From positions 6,095,306 through 6,159,305 of the forward strand of contig OX459104.1 in assembly GCA_949775045.1 (NCBI GenBank): DNA of 64,000 bases, written 5' to 3'. The number at the start of each line of letters is the position of its first letter. Within the stretch, counting starts at the first letter, position 1. This document shows positions 1 through 10,194 of the stretch, one piece after another. A program made the translations under genes and the position numbers. Origin of the DNA: Metridium senile. Its lineage: Eukaryota; Cnidaria; Anthozoa; Actiniaria; Metridiidae. The notes under the pieces are model-generated. The model saw only the letters and a program-made list of their open reading frames with translations. It did not search any database and was not told where the DNA came from.

Positions 1-44
1 TATGTGTTGTAAAGTTTTTGAAATAAATTTTTAATTTCTGTTGA

Positions 45-2234
45 TTATTTGTTTGAATTCATTGTCGGCACGTCAATTTCAGCTCCATAATCAAAATAAT
101 TACTCCTAACTGTAGACAGGACACTGTCTCTCTTATCTGGTAACTTAGCAACAGTGTTGTCATTGTATCCTTCCACTTCTATAGTGTCATCATTTCCATG
201 GTTACCAACGTTTGTCATGGTAACTTTATTGTTAATGTTTACATTTGTTGTCACAGTGTTGCTATGGCTACCACCATTTACCATGGTCATTTTATCACCA
301 TGGTTTCCTTCCATTGCCTTAGCAGAACTTTCAAGATTTTCTTCTGAATGACACAAACCTAATACATCCATATCGTGGAATATTTTTTTCTTTACTTCAT
401 CTTGGGTTAAACTTGTATTATTTACTAAGCCAAGTCTGGCAGATTTTGGCAGAGCTGATCTTGGTCTGGATGGCGGTTTGGTCGCTCCATCATTAACGGT
501 CCCTGGTAGAGACAACTGTTCTAGGCGACTCTCAGTGTCATTGCATGTAGCATTTGTAGTAGACGATATACTATGAGGACTTTTTGAAGTATTATTCTGA
601 GGTTTCTTCTCTGCAGAACATTTTTTGATTTCGGAATCCAACACTGCTAAAACTTTATCCAATGAAGGCTTCAAGTCATCACATTTTTCAGTAACTTCTT
701 TGCAGAACTCTTTTGCCTTTCTTCTTGGAGTTAATGGACTAGGATTAAGTTGTGAGAAGCTAGTAGTTTTTAAGTTATTCTCGGAGTCAACATGTTCTGC
801 TTCAGGGCAGTCGCAACCTTGTGGCTCAGGACGTGGTCCGTCATTACCTATTCTCCATTTATAAGAGTCTTTTTGTGGTGATGGTGATTTAGGAACTGTA
901 CGTGAGAAATTCTTCAATCCAGTGTCGACTTGTTTACGAGCTGATAAAATGTTCTCAACTCGTTTTTTCCCTAGCTTAGATATAACAGCATCTAAGTGGG
1001 AATCAATCAACTCATGTCTTTGCTCGATAACTCTTTTCTTGTCAAGTTCTCGCTTAGATTTAAGCCAGTCATCATAGCTTAAAGTTCTTATCTGCTTTGG
1101 GGATTCGTCAGTGGTTGTACCTTCACCTTTGGAACTTGGTTTAGCAGTTTTTGGTCTAGCAGGTTTAGTTTTTACTGCAGAACGAGCTAAACTTGCAGTT
1201 TTTGGTCTTTGTATTACACTAGAGGGCTTATCGGGATTAGCAAATTTTGTATTATCTGAAATGTCTTTTGTGGGACTTTTTGTTCTGATATAACTATCTT
1301 TCGTGTTGATTAATTTAGAGGTACTATGTACAGTTTCTATGTCTTGTTCTTTTGTATATTTAGAACTATTACTAAGTGATGAACTTCGCCTCGATTTCAA
1401 ACTATTATGTTTCTGTTGAAAAGTTTTGATAACTTTATACTCAGAGTGTGGTGGCGAGTCAGTTTGGTCATCCAAGGCCATATCGAAGGGGGATACCCTG
1501 GGGTGGTTTTGTCTAAATAATTTTCTTGCCTCTTTTCTTTTGGTTTTAAACCAATCTTTGACTTTCTTATCTGAGAGCTCAAGTCTATCTATTCTAAGTT
1601 GTTCCTCTTCGGATACTGCAGCTCTCTGAGCTCGCTTCTCCTTCCTTTCTTCTTTCTTTGCCTTTCTAGCTAGTTTATTTTTCCTATGAATCCATGCTTG
1701 TAGAATTGGATTTTTAGACTCTTTGAGTTGATGTTCTGTGCTAAAATCTTTCCTTGTTCCATCGTCGTTTTTTGTCTTCTCCGGAGCTTTCTCGAGTTCC
1801 TTCTGTGGAGAATCCAATTCATTGGATAGTTTAGTTTTTTTCTTTCTTTTCTTTTCCATTGATTTTACTTTTTCTCGTTTAGGAGTTACATTCTCTTCTT
1901 CTTCGCTTATCCACTCCGTATCATCTGGTACTGAGAATAGGGGAAAAGCTGACAATCGAGTTTGACAACTTTTCGATCTGCAACGTTTCGAGAAAGTGAC
2001 AGGATATCGGCCGATCGGGCCACTAGAATCTTTCTCTGTAGTTGTATCTCTTGCTGAATTGGCATCGTTATTGCTTTGATTTTCCTTGCAGTTTAATTCT
2101 TGATCATCAGAGTCGGTTATTTCGCTTAAATCATCGTCGAGAATTTGTTTTAAAAATACAAAATTTACTTTGGTTGATTTGGGTTTAGTCGAAAGTGAAA
2201 TTGAGTTCGTCGACTCACTTTCCGAATCAGTCAT
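45..2234 (-). CDS. lysine-rich coiled-coil protein, ciliary/microtubule type
   Basis: Single uninterrupted 729-residue frame with an ATG start and a TAA stop. The protein is highly charged and largely disordered. It has three spaced tryptophan-plus-basic blocks: AWIHRKNK (W181) followed by a Lys/Arg/Glu helix, DWFKTKRKEARK (W228), and SYDDWLKSKRELDKKR (W390), the last continuing into a conserved-looking segment to about residue 445. Repeated RPKTA-type motifs lie at about 343-365. Spaced W-[LIF]-x-x-K-[RK] blocks are known from microtubule-associated and ciliary proteins such as CCDC181, CCDC34 and MAP9; I infer that type but cannot fix the orthologue. The C-terminal 130 residues are Asn/Thr/Val-rich and look poorly conserved. 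It is divergent from the Rieske gene, whose ATG lies 466 bp away. Absence of introns over 2.2 kb is unusual beside the intron-rich neighbours. Confidence 0.75.
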   Translation of the reverse strand: MTDSESESTNSISLSTKPKSTKVNFVFLKQILDDDLSEITDSDDQELNCKENQSNNDANSARDTTTEKDSSGPIGRYPVTFSKRCRSKSCQTRLSAFPLFSVPDDTEWISEEEENVTPKREKVKSMEKKRKKKTKLSNELDSPQKELEKAPEKTKNDDGTRKDFSTEHQLKESKNPILQAWIHRKNKLARKAKKEERKEKRAQRAAVSEEEQLRIDRLELSDKKVKDWFKTKRKEARKLFRQNHPRVSPFDMALDDQTDSPPHSEYKVIKTFQQKHNSLKSRRSSSLSNSSKYTKEQDIETVHSTSKLINTKDSYIRTKSPTKDISDNTKFANPDKPSSVIQRPKTASLARSAVKTKPARPKTAKPSSKGEGTTTDESPKQIRTLSYDDWLKSKRELDKKRVIEQRHELIDSHLDAVISKLGKKRVENILSARKQVDTGLKNFSRTVPKSPSPQKDSYKWRIGNDGPRPEPQGCDCPEAEHVDSENNLKTTSFSQLNPSPLTPRRKAKEFCKEVTEKCDDLKPSLDKVLAVLDSEIKKCSAEKKPQNNTSKSPHSISSTTNATCNDTESRLEQLSLPGTVNDGATKPPSRPRSALPKSARLGLVNNTSLTQDEVKKKIFHDMDVLGLCHSEENLESSAKAMEGNHGDKMTMVNGGSHSNTVTTNVNINNKVTMTNVGNHGNDDTIEVEGYNDNTVAKLPDKRDSVLSTVRSNYFDYGAEIDVPTMNSNK

Positions 2235-2700
2235 CTTCTATCGGAGCTGTTTTCCAATTTATGGGCTAAAAAGTGTTGAGAAAATTAAATAAAGTCTTAA
2301 GGCTCTGTTCTTGAAGTCTGTGAAGTTGAATTCTCCATTGGAGTAAGATTTACTATGAAATTTCACAGCATTTTGACCTCAACTGTTCAAAATAAAACAA
2401 ACATTGGAATAATATAATAGATTACCATAGAGATCGGCCAAACATCTTCCCGAACACCATTCGGAGAGTGATCGTAACGTCTCGTGTGAACATCTAGCCA
2501 ATCAGATAAATCAGATAAGATTGAGCTTTTCCGAATATTGATCGACTCTGTTTCGTTAGTTTATCATTTGTCGCCTGTCAAAGATCCAGCACGAATCGAT
2601 ATCGATCAATATTCCTGGCATTTTTTACAAGATTCAAAACCTGGATGGAGCCCGTCCTTTTCTGAGAAGAAATGTGAAAATCTCCTGCATTTCCTCGCAG
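2235..2700. promoter_or_regulatory. divergent intergenic promoter region
   Basis: The 466 bp between two divergent start codons must hold the promoters or 5' leaders of both the coiled-coil gene and RFESD, unless distant leader exons exist. No clear TATA box is visible. I see no mobile element here. A polypyrimidine-AG string just before the RFESD ATG could be a 3' splice site of a noncoding leader exon. Confidence 0.4.
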
Positions 2701-5700
2701 ATGGCGGTAGAAAAGAAAAAGAAGGACTTGTACTTTCAAGTAGAAGGCATAAAGTATGATGGTGAGTTTGCATAAGTTTGGAAAAAAACGTTATTTACTT
2801 GTGCATATGTAAGCTTACATATTTCTGTACAACTTCTTTCGTATTTACGCATAATTACAAAGGTGTTTTTCACAAAAACTTTTCCATTTTACTTCCAACG
2901 TTTACAAAGCGATTTATTGAGCTTTGCAGAATTTGTAAGTCCAACTTATGGCGTTTTCAACAATAAAAAACATCTGGAAATGTTCAAAACATGGCTGATT
3001 TCCGCACGTGCAAATTTCGCGGTAACTTTAAAGGAATTCATTTGTATATGTAATTTCCACCAAAAATAAACATTGTTTCCCTCCTGTATTTTCAGGTTTA
3101 GATCATAGATCAAAATTATTTGACTCTTTCTATTCTTATGGATTTTCTATCGCGATTCGGCAGGTAGATGTTGAGTCATTTCCAAAACAACCTCGAAAAT
3201 TTCAATTCACTCTGCATAATTGCTGTTTTTTTTATCTTTTATCACGAAATCAATTTGGAAAAAGACATCGATCAAATTTAGGCTTTCTAGCTTGATTTGT
3301 CTTTGGTTTTATTGACATTTGTTGGTGTATTATAATTAACGTACGCAAAGTTCAGCTGGATTTCGCGTTGTGCTCATGCAGTTTTGAAGCACGTACGATA
3401 AACTGCAACCAACAATCGGCCCGTTCACCACGTACCGCGGACACAGTCTACGTAATTCAATAGAAACAACTACAATTTAAACAACGAACGGAGCTCACAA
3501 AGAATGCAATAGCTTTCCAACTAGTACACGCAGAAGGACCATCGCCATTCATAGCAAAATATTTCCAAACTAAAACCATATATGACACACTAAAGACTCT
3601 GCAAGATTGCAAGCATGGACTTACAGCTTTGCAACGTGTACACATCAGTTGCAAAGCCCGCTGCAGGAAAACTTATCTATCTTGGCTTCCTACTTCTTGG
3701 TTCACTGTTATCACTTCTTGTGTTTCTGCCAGGCGTTCGTAGCTTCTTTATAAGACATGCACAATTCTGTGATAGAACTTTGAGCCATGAGAAATGTGAC
3801 ATGCTTGTCGGACACATACTTTTATACAGACTTTACATAGGAATGTTTGTCTTTTTTATGGTAGTTGCCACCGTCAACTGTCAGATGTCTTTATTCTCAA
3901 ACTACGCAACTGTCATTGAAAATGGACTTTGGTTTTTGAAGTGGAACTTATTTTGCTTTTTGGTTATGATATCACTTTTAATTCCAGAGGGAGAACTCTG
4001 CAATACTATTATGCACGCAGGGTGGTTTGCAGCGGTGATCGTCAAAGTCATGGAAGTTGTTCTCGTAATTGACTTTGCAAAACACATCAATGTATTTATT
4101 GTGGAAAAGATTGAGTATTCTCAACAGAATTCTCAACTATTGTATTTGCTGCTTACTCTGATGACTGCATTCCTCTATACTCTGTCAGTTGGGTTTGCAG
4201 TGTATTTTTGTGTTACTTACAGTTCCCAAAACAGCTGTCAATTTCACTCAATGTTTTTGGTACTTATCCTAATTCTCTGTGTTATTGCATCACTGCTGTC
4301 TGCACACCCTAAGATAACAGACGCTGGCCTTTTACAAGCTGGGATTGTAACATTATATGTGATTTACTTAGCATGGTCAGCATTGATGCACAGCCCAGAC
4401 TTGAACTGCAGTCGATCAAATACACAAGCAAATAAAGAAGAAAAGGGCAGCTATGTTTTCACTGTTAAACCGACGATGCTTGTAGAACTGGTTTTAATTT
4501 TTAGTTTGCTTTTTTATGGGATTTACCGCATTAATGATGTAGATCAGTTTTTGATGTCTTTGAATTTGAGGAACTGTTGTAATCCATGTGAAGAGGAAGA
4601 GGACGAAGCAGTACAACTCAATGAGCATGCACTCTTGTCGTCAAGTTATCTGTCATATTACATGTGTATGCTAGTAGTTATACTGTATATATTGATGGTG
4701 CTTAGTGATTATTATACACCGGAGGGAATTCTCGGCACTGACAGGTCAATATTAGAGACACCGGATGGAATTGTTGATATGAATGAGTATACAAAACAGT
4801 TTAGTCAGTTAATGGCCATGTCGATTCAAATGACATCAAGTATTTTAATGATACTGCTTTACATGTGGTCTATAGTAGCACCTTTAATTATGCCACAGTG
4901 ATCACTCACAGTGATTGATATTACAGGGACCACTAAGGGGCTGGGGGAGGGGGAGGGATGCTTTTTGCACCAAAAAAAAAATTGAATATAACAATTTGTA
5001 ATTATTTTTTTCACAATTGTCTTGTAAAGATCAGTAATTGTAATAAATTTTTTAGTCAAATAATTTTATTTTAGATTTTGAAGAAATAAAGCAATTTTTA
5101 TTAAAAGCATTGTCTCTATTATATTTATTTATTAATTTCTTATTATGTATAGTTATTTATTTGTGCATTAGTTCATTCATTTATATATAAATATATTTAT
5201 TCATTTATTTATTCCTTTTTTATTTAAATCATTTATTGAATATATATTTATTTAATAATTCATTCCATCACTCATTTACTTGTTTTAAATATTCTTTTTT
5301 GATTTACCAGTATTTTTTTATTTGTTCATTTATTTATTTATTTGTCAATGGTGTAAAATTACATAATTTTATGGTTTTAACCCCATGCATTTACTGCGGT
5401 TTTCAACATTCTACGAACTCAGACATTCAAACAGTTATTTGTGAAATACGTTTTTGGCTGCCGTCAGTCAAAAACATAAAAGCTGCCGAGTATTTAGCAG
5501 CAGACAAATACACGTTCACAACTAGCCATTGAAATGTCTGAGTTAATTCCCATAAAGACGAAAACTGCAGTTATAACAGAAAAATAAATATTTATTAGTT
5601 AAAACCAATTTATTCTTTATATTTGTCTATTTGTTTTCAGATATTGCAGATATGTACAATCATGTAAACACTAAAACTCATTTAACAGAAATAGAAATAT

Positions 5701-6891
5701 TTATTAGACAGTTAAACTCAATTTCTTCTTTATTGTCTATGTTTGTTTTCAGATGTTGCAGAGATGTGCAATCATGAAAATACTATCAACAAAAGCCTTC
5801 AGTGTATCTCAATCCACTCCAATGTAAAACCATTATCCCTTGGACGACAAGTTGTCATCAACAATAAGTCTGTTGCTCTCTTTAAATATCGAGGATTGAT
5901 GTATGCGATGGACTCGCAGTGTCCTCATATGGGTAAGCAAGGACAGATCCAGAAATTTGACAGGGGTGTCCAAGTTGTAAATGAAGGGCTCTTAAGGTGT
6001 TAGGGGATGTCCGGTACCTAATTGTCTTAAATAAAATAGGGGTATAATTGCGATGCTAAGGGGGTGTCCAGTGCCACTAGGGACACCCCCTAGCTCCACC
6101 CCTGGTAAGAGAGATTAATATCATTATCATCACCATTGTCTTTGTCGATATCATTACCATGACATCTCCATCGGTATGATTTATTATTGTATCTATTGTC
6201 CAATCATCTTTAAATTTTAAGTCATCATTATCATCAACATCATTGTTATTGTACTTCATCATTGTTACCACCATAACGTTATCTATCAATCTTCATCATC
6301 ACTATAATCAACATTAAGCACTATTTAGCTTACGGAAATCTCACTATATTTTGTTTATTTATTTATTCTTATCATCATTATCGCCATCATCATACTAATC
6401 ACCATCATTATTGGATGCTATCACCAGGAACCTTCATTATCATCACCATCATCATAATCATCATCATCATCACCACCATCATCATCGCCAACATCATCAT
6501 CACCACCATCATCATCACCATCACCATCACCATCACCACCATCATCATCACCACCGCCATCATCACCACCACGATCATCACCACCACGATCATCACCAGC
6601 ACCATCATCACCAGCACCATCATCATCATGCTCACTGTACCTTCTTCATTCACTCTAGGTGGCCCCCTTCATCTTGGCGACATAGAGGAGCTTGGTGAAG
6701 CTAAGATACCGTGTATTGTTTGTCCCTGGCATCATTGGAAATACGACATAGATAATGGTGACATTATGTTGCCGATGCATGAGAAAGTCAAGGTTAATGT
6801 ATACCCCGTGAAGGTGATGGAAGATGGTTCTATGTTTGTTGGGTTTGACAATATTTCCCCTGACTACTTCAACTGTGCAGAAAGCTTTTAA
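2701..6891 (+). CDS. RFESD: Rieske [2Fe-2S] domain protein, RFESD-like
   Basis: Three exons with GT-AG borders and matching phases: 2701-2761, 5753-5932, 6659-6891, giving 157 residues. The Rieske cluster ligands are present: C77-P-H79 in exon 2 and C102-P-W-H105 in exon 3. The intervening [11 protein letters not shown] string is the signature of vertebrate RFESD, a small soluble Rieske protein of about the same length whose physiological partner is unclear. The second cluster motif reads CPWHHWK. Residues 1-21 (MAVEKKKK...) come from exon 1, which is nearly 3 kb upstream; its link to exon 2 rests on phase and reading sense. An intronless SERINC gene lies inside intron 1 on the same strand. 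Both the exon 2 acceptor and the stop-codon region have degenerate tandem copies beside them. Intron 2 holds a CAT/CAC microsatellite directly before the exon 3 acceptor. Confidence 0.88.
3615..4901 (+). CDS. serine incorporator (SERINC/TDE1) family membrane protein, intronless
   Basis: One 428-residue frame with about ten hydrophobic segments (roughly residues 19-42, 68-90, 105-124, 130-150, 172-198, 207-225, 234-254, 282-301, 341-360, 400-425). Family signatures are visible: [22 protein letters not shown] followed by [17 protein letters not shown] with DLNC, and the C-terminal [12 protein letters not shown]. SERINCs are multipass membrane proteins linked to serine-derived lipids and phospholipid scrambling. 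The usual N-terminal cysteine-rich stretch is absent; the protein starts [12 protein letters not shown], so the N terminus is either divergent or newly acquired. SERINC genes normally have many introns. A single frame lying wholly inside RFESD intron 1 therefore suggests a retrocopy that has stayed open. AATAAA hexamers follow the stop. Confidence 0.9.
   Translation: MDLQLCNVYTSVAKPAAGKLIYLGFLLLGSLLSLLVFLPGVRSFFIRHAQFCDRTLSHEKCDMLVGHILLYRLYIGMFVFFMVVATVNCQMSLFSNYATVIENGLWFLKWNLFCFLVMISLLIPEGELCNTIMHAGWFAAVIVKVMEVVLVIDFAKHINVFIVEKIEYSQQNSQLLYLLLTLMTAFLYTLSVGFAVYFCVTYSSQNSCQFHSMFLVLILILCVIASLLSAHPKITDAGLLQAGIVTLYVIYLAWSALMHSPDLNCSRSNTQANKEEKGSYVFTVKPTMLVELVLIFSLLFYGIYRINDVDQFLMSLNLRNCCNPCEEEEDEAVQLNEHALLSSSYLSYYMCMLVVILYILMVLSDYYTPEGILGTDRSILETPDGIVDMNEYTKQFSQLMAMSIQMTSSILMILLYMWSIVAPLIMPQ
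5042..5090 (+). terminator. polyadenylation signals for the SERINC gene
   Basis: Two AATAAA hexamers (5042-5047 and 5085-5090) lie 140-190 bp after the SERINC stop codon in AT-rich DNA. They would end SERINC transcripts inside RFESD intron 1, so RFESD pre-mRNA must read past them. Confidence 0.5.
5394..5571. mobile_element. MITE, CTGCGGTTTTC family, copy 1
   Basis: The ends are inverted copies of each other: CTGCGGTTTTCAACATTC at the left and its degenerate complement at the right, each continuing into a GAACTCAGACATTC-type segment. A TA dinucleotide adjoins the left end, as expected for Tc1/mariner-type non-autonomous elements. Related copies lie near 11142, 14082 and 43134. Confidence 0.7.
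5574..5790 (+). repeat. tandem duplication across the RFESD exon 2 acceptor
   Basis: A roughly 109 bp unit (AACAGAAA..AAATATTTATTAG, pyrimidine tract, TTTGTTTTCAG, then exon-like sequence) occurs twice. The second copy holds the real exon 2 start. The first (acceptor at 5639-5640) carries a decayed start of the same exon, reading [10 protein letters not shown] instead of [10 protein letters not shown]. Confidence 0.75.
5938..6107. mobile_element. decayed short inverted-repeat element in RFESD intron 2
   Basis: A CAGGGGTGTCC segment near 5961 and ACACCCCCTAGCTCCACCCCTGG near 6084-6106 resemble the CAGGGGTGGATCCAGG-type ends seen more clearly at 38610-38806. Low-grade match. Confidence 0.35.
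6365..6640 (+). repeat. CAT/CAC microsatellite in RFESD intron 2
   Basis: Dense imperfect CAT and CAC triplets run up to about 18 bp before the exon 3 acceptor, leaving only a short pyrimidine tract (ending CACTCTAG) between microsatellite and exon. Frames through it encode only poly-His, poly-Ile or poly-Met and are not genes. Looser CAT-rich sequence starts near 6120. Confidence 0.9.
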
Positions 6892-7540
6892 GATCATTTT
6901 AACACCAATGTTGGGTTTGACAATATTTCCCCTGACTACTTCAACTGTGTAGAAAGCTTTTAAGATCATTTTAACACCAATGTTGGTTTTTACAATATTT
7001 CCCCTGACTAACTTCAACTGTGTAGAAAGCTCTTACAGCCAAACCTACAGAAGCGTTCCTATTGAGGTCGGAAGGCTCGATTTATTCTTCCAAACTTGAT
7101 TTGAAATTTGTTTTGAAATTTGCATAAATGAATTGAAACTTGAAAGTTTCAAAAACCGCCTCAAATCAAAACATTACTTTCAATATTTTTTTGGACAACG
7201 GAAACTTGCTAAACCTAGTCTGCTTTAATACAGAAATATTGTTATAAATACTTTATACTAAAGTACTCTATTACAATAGTATTATCAGTTATTAACCACA
7301 GCTAGATCGTGATTTTGGGACCATTATCAGTTGACGGTTGAAGTCTGCAATTTGAAACTTATAAGATTCGATTCAATTATTCATTTATCGTTTCTCGATA
7401 GGAACGCTTTTGTATAGGTTTGGCTGTAAGATCATTTTAACACCAATGTTGGTTTTAAGAATATTTCCCCTGACTTTTTTTATTATTTTATTTCCCCTGA
7501 CTATTTCAACTGTGCAGAAAGCTTTTAAGATCATTTGAAT
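6838..7540 (+). repeat. 72 bp tandem copies of the RFESD stop-codon region
   Basis: The last coding segment plus stop and start of the 3' UTR (GTTGGGTTTGACAATATT... AACACCAAT) is repeated at 6838, 6910, 6982 and 7448. The first is the real coding copy. Copy 3 is split by a 391 bp MITE and copy 4 has a small insertion. Copies 1 and 2 are nearly identical; in copy 2 the Cys-Ala-Glu codons become Cys-Val-Glu (GCA to GTA). Confidence 0.9.
7036..7426. mobile_element. 391 bp MITE, mariner type, with TA target duplication
   Basis: Inverted ends of about 30 bp: CAGCCAAACCTACAGAAGCG at the left, and at the right its complement CGCTTTTGTATAGGTTTGGCTG with small gaps. TA flanks both ends (7034-7035, 7427-7428). 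Removing it restores the third copy of the 72 bp repeat, which proves the insertion. No transposase is present. Confidence 0.88.
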
Positions 7541-7559
7541 ATTAATGTCTATTTGAGTG

Positions 7560-7810
7560 CTTGCCTTAAAGACCCATGATCACTAATTACCAGCATGCTT
7601 TGCATTGTTTATTATGATTTGAGTACATTATTTGTTTTCCCATAATGTGACTGACTGTGAATGGCTTATAAAACAATTGTTATACGGTTTGGCAAGATCA
7701 GCATAAATATTCTCACTCACATTGTAGAATTTCTGAATGTGCAATTAATAATTTCATGGTTCACAAATTCAGTGCATGCATGCAGGTACCTGACCATGGG
7801 TCTTTACAAA
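7560..7810. mobile_element. possible short inverted-repeat element
   Basis: TAAAGACCCATGATCA near 7566 and its near complement TGACCATGGGTCTTTA near 7790 face each other over about 240 bp, with CAT-GCATGC-type sequence next to each arm. No target duplication was resolved. Confidence 0.4.
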
Positions 7811-7853
7811 CCCATCAAATAGTACTAATTCATTCTAAAGCCTTTGTTTGCTA

Positions 7854-8233
7854 GAGTGCAAACAATATATCTATGAAACACAAAAGTAAATAATACAAAA
7901 TGGTGCTGCATTAAACAATAGAAAACAAAAGTATTAGCCAAAACTGTACTATTTAGTATTTACAAATGTTTCACGGATACACCTACTTGCAGTAAGGTTG
8001 TCATACAAAAATTATATACATTTGTATAAAGAAAATAGAACATTTGTGATTTAGTACGATAGGAATTGATTAAAAGACAAAAGAAGATCACTCAAGCTGA
8101 ACTCTCTCTTTTGTCTTTTAATTAATTCCTTTAGCACTAAATCACAAATGTTCTATTTTCTTTGTGACAAATGTTCTATTTTGTATGACAACCTTACTGC
8201 AAGAAGGTGTACATACTATTTGCACTCTATTAA
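7854..8233. mobile_element. GAGTACAAACA-type foldback with a second foldback inside it
   Basis: The outer element begins GAGTGCAAACA and ends TTTGCACTC; copies with the same ends lie near 31385, 49872 and 52172. Inside it (about 7981-8215) is another foldback whose arms are GCAGTAAGGTTGTCATACAAAA and its complement (seen from 7990 and 8185). This is a nested insertion. Confidence 0.65.
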
Positions 8234-8489
8234 TTTGATACTTTGGTACTATTTATAGAAATGGGTAGTACATATTTTATACAATTTTTTTAATTACGAG
8301 TTGAGTTTTTAAAGTACAATGTGACTACTTCAACTGAGGCCACCAAAACATATTCGAAATTAAAAACTAGTGGAGAGTTATTACTAGCCTGCATCACATC
8401 CGGAATTTTACTCAGCCTGTGAGAACCATGTACAAGTTTTTTGTTTGATCTCAAAAATGATCTATTTTGAAATTTGTTTTGGTGTAAAG

Positions 8490-8710
8490 TGTAATAGTCA
8501 AATAGACTCAAACGAAAATGGAATTAGGGTCTACTAAAGAGTGTTAGTCTAATATCTATTTCACGGGTTAAATGACTTCACTCTATGCCATGAAACAAAG
8601 TGTATTAGATAAAGTGTAATTATATAGCAACAAAAGAACACAATTGGGGTCAGAGTGTATTAAAGAGTGATAGACTTTAAGAGTGTTTCACAGGTTAATG
8701 AAAACCACTC
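8490..8710. repeat. diverged tandem repeat of about 115 bp
   Basis: Two copies of a unit with CAACAAAAGAACACAAT, a GGGTCTACTAAAGAGTG-like segment, and a CACGGGTTAA / CACAGGTTAATG end. The same unit recurs near 55010-55510, where a foldback splits it. Confidence 0.55.
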
Positions 8711-10190
8711 TAAAACCATGAAATAAAACAAAAATAGTTACTAACTAATAGTTTTTCCCTTTAGTGACTATTTGGTCAGTATCACTCAACCAGAAATATC
8801 AAATACAAAAGGAAACAATACCTCATTACAACTCTACTTGTCTTTGATAGTGACCAATAGTCACTAAAATAGAGGATATTACATGGGCGTGCGTGGAGAC
8901 ACAAATTTTATGTTCAAGTGTTGAAAGATCTTTCATGAGTGAGCCCAGCAAACAAGTGAGAGATTTTCAACATAAGATAAAATTTGTATCTCCAAGCGAC
9001 CATGTAATGTTCTGTTTATTATGTAATTATCAATGAAATTAAAATCAAACCTTTTTTGACGCAATAAGTTGAGCTGTGTAACCATAGTGATGTTAAGATT
9101 AAATTACCGCGCCAAATCTCTTATGAACTATTAATGAACTAGCATTGGTGCATTTATATCTTGTGATTATAGGACACTATCCGGACGATGATAGATAAAC
9201 GTAACCTCATGACCCCGCGATGAAAATGTACAAGGTACTAATTAGATTATTACCATAACAACGAAGATTATACAAGGCTTCCTGCGGCGCATTCCTGAGA
9301 AGGGTAAAGTTCGTCATGCTCCACATAACAGGTTCCCATTTAAATCTACAGAAAGTACAGATTTAAATGGGAACCTGTTATGTGAAAATAATGAAGATAT
9401 CAAATTTTTGAAACAGAGAAATACAGGTATTTCATTGACAATTATATAATAATAACTATTATGCAGTAGCAATTTGATTCTATTTCATGGATAAAGTGTT
9501 ATTGTGCTAAAAGTTAGTGTTTAAATTAGTAAATAAATAAATATGAAGACAACAAAAAAGTGTGAAATAAAACAAAAGACAATGTTGTAATACTCTTGTT
9601 TGTTTATTTAAAATTATTTCCTACATTCAAGTCCATAAACCTAAAGCGGTTTAGCCTATGCTTAAAATATTGCACAAACATAAAAATATGCACAACCATA
9701 TTCATGCATATACAGTAGTAGTGACAAATGGACACAATATACACAAAGCGACCTGTGGCAGCAACAAGTTGCAGTAACTTGTTGCCTAGTGTGTAGCCTT
9801 ACAGTCGCTTGCATCTACCTGTTCACAGTCATGACAAAAACATGTCCTGTCTCACAGTCAAACTTCAAAAATTGGCGCCCCAAACTTTGCAAGTTAGTAA
9901 ACCACTGCCGTGAAAAAAGACTAGAAATTTATAGATATCTACTGTCATCTGCATCTACCCATTAATAGATGTGACAAAATTAATATAATATGCAAAAAAT
10001 TTATTTAGAGAATCGCATTGGGAGTGCGAAGTTTACGTCAAAACAGAACATGTTTTTTTTATGGGTAGGTGGAAACGACAGTAATATGGTTTTAATATTT
10101 AGTTACAATGTTATTTTTTCTGTTCTAATACCTGTAAATATTTCCTTCTACTAAGATAAGGACTGCAATTAAACGTTTATGCAAATTAAT
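8711..10190. other. intergenic DNA with small foldbacks
   Basis: No coding frame was recognised. It contains a degenerate inverted repeat at about 8853-9010 (TATTACATGGGCGTGCG... opposite ...CGACCATGTAATGTTC), related to sequence near 30380-30465. It also has a perfect 26 bp-arm hairpin at 9322-9384 (arms beginning CACATAACAGGTTCCC, 11 nt loop). The remainder is AT-rich and unremarkable. Confidence 0.5.
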
Positions 10191-10194
10191 GCAA

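Noticed and set aside
6411..6698. Open frames of poly-His/Ile in the CAT array
   Set aside because: They are translations of a trinucleotide microsatellite. Only the RFESD exon at the end is real.
9322..9384. microRNA precursor
   Set aside because: A perfect 26 bp palindrome without the usual bulges is more like a transposon remnant; no expression evidence.
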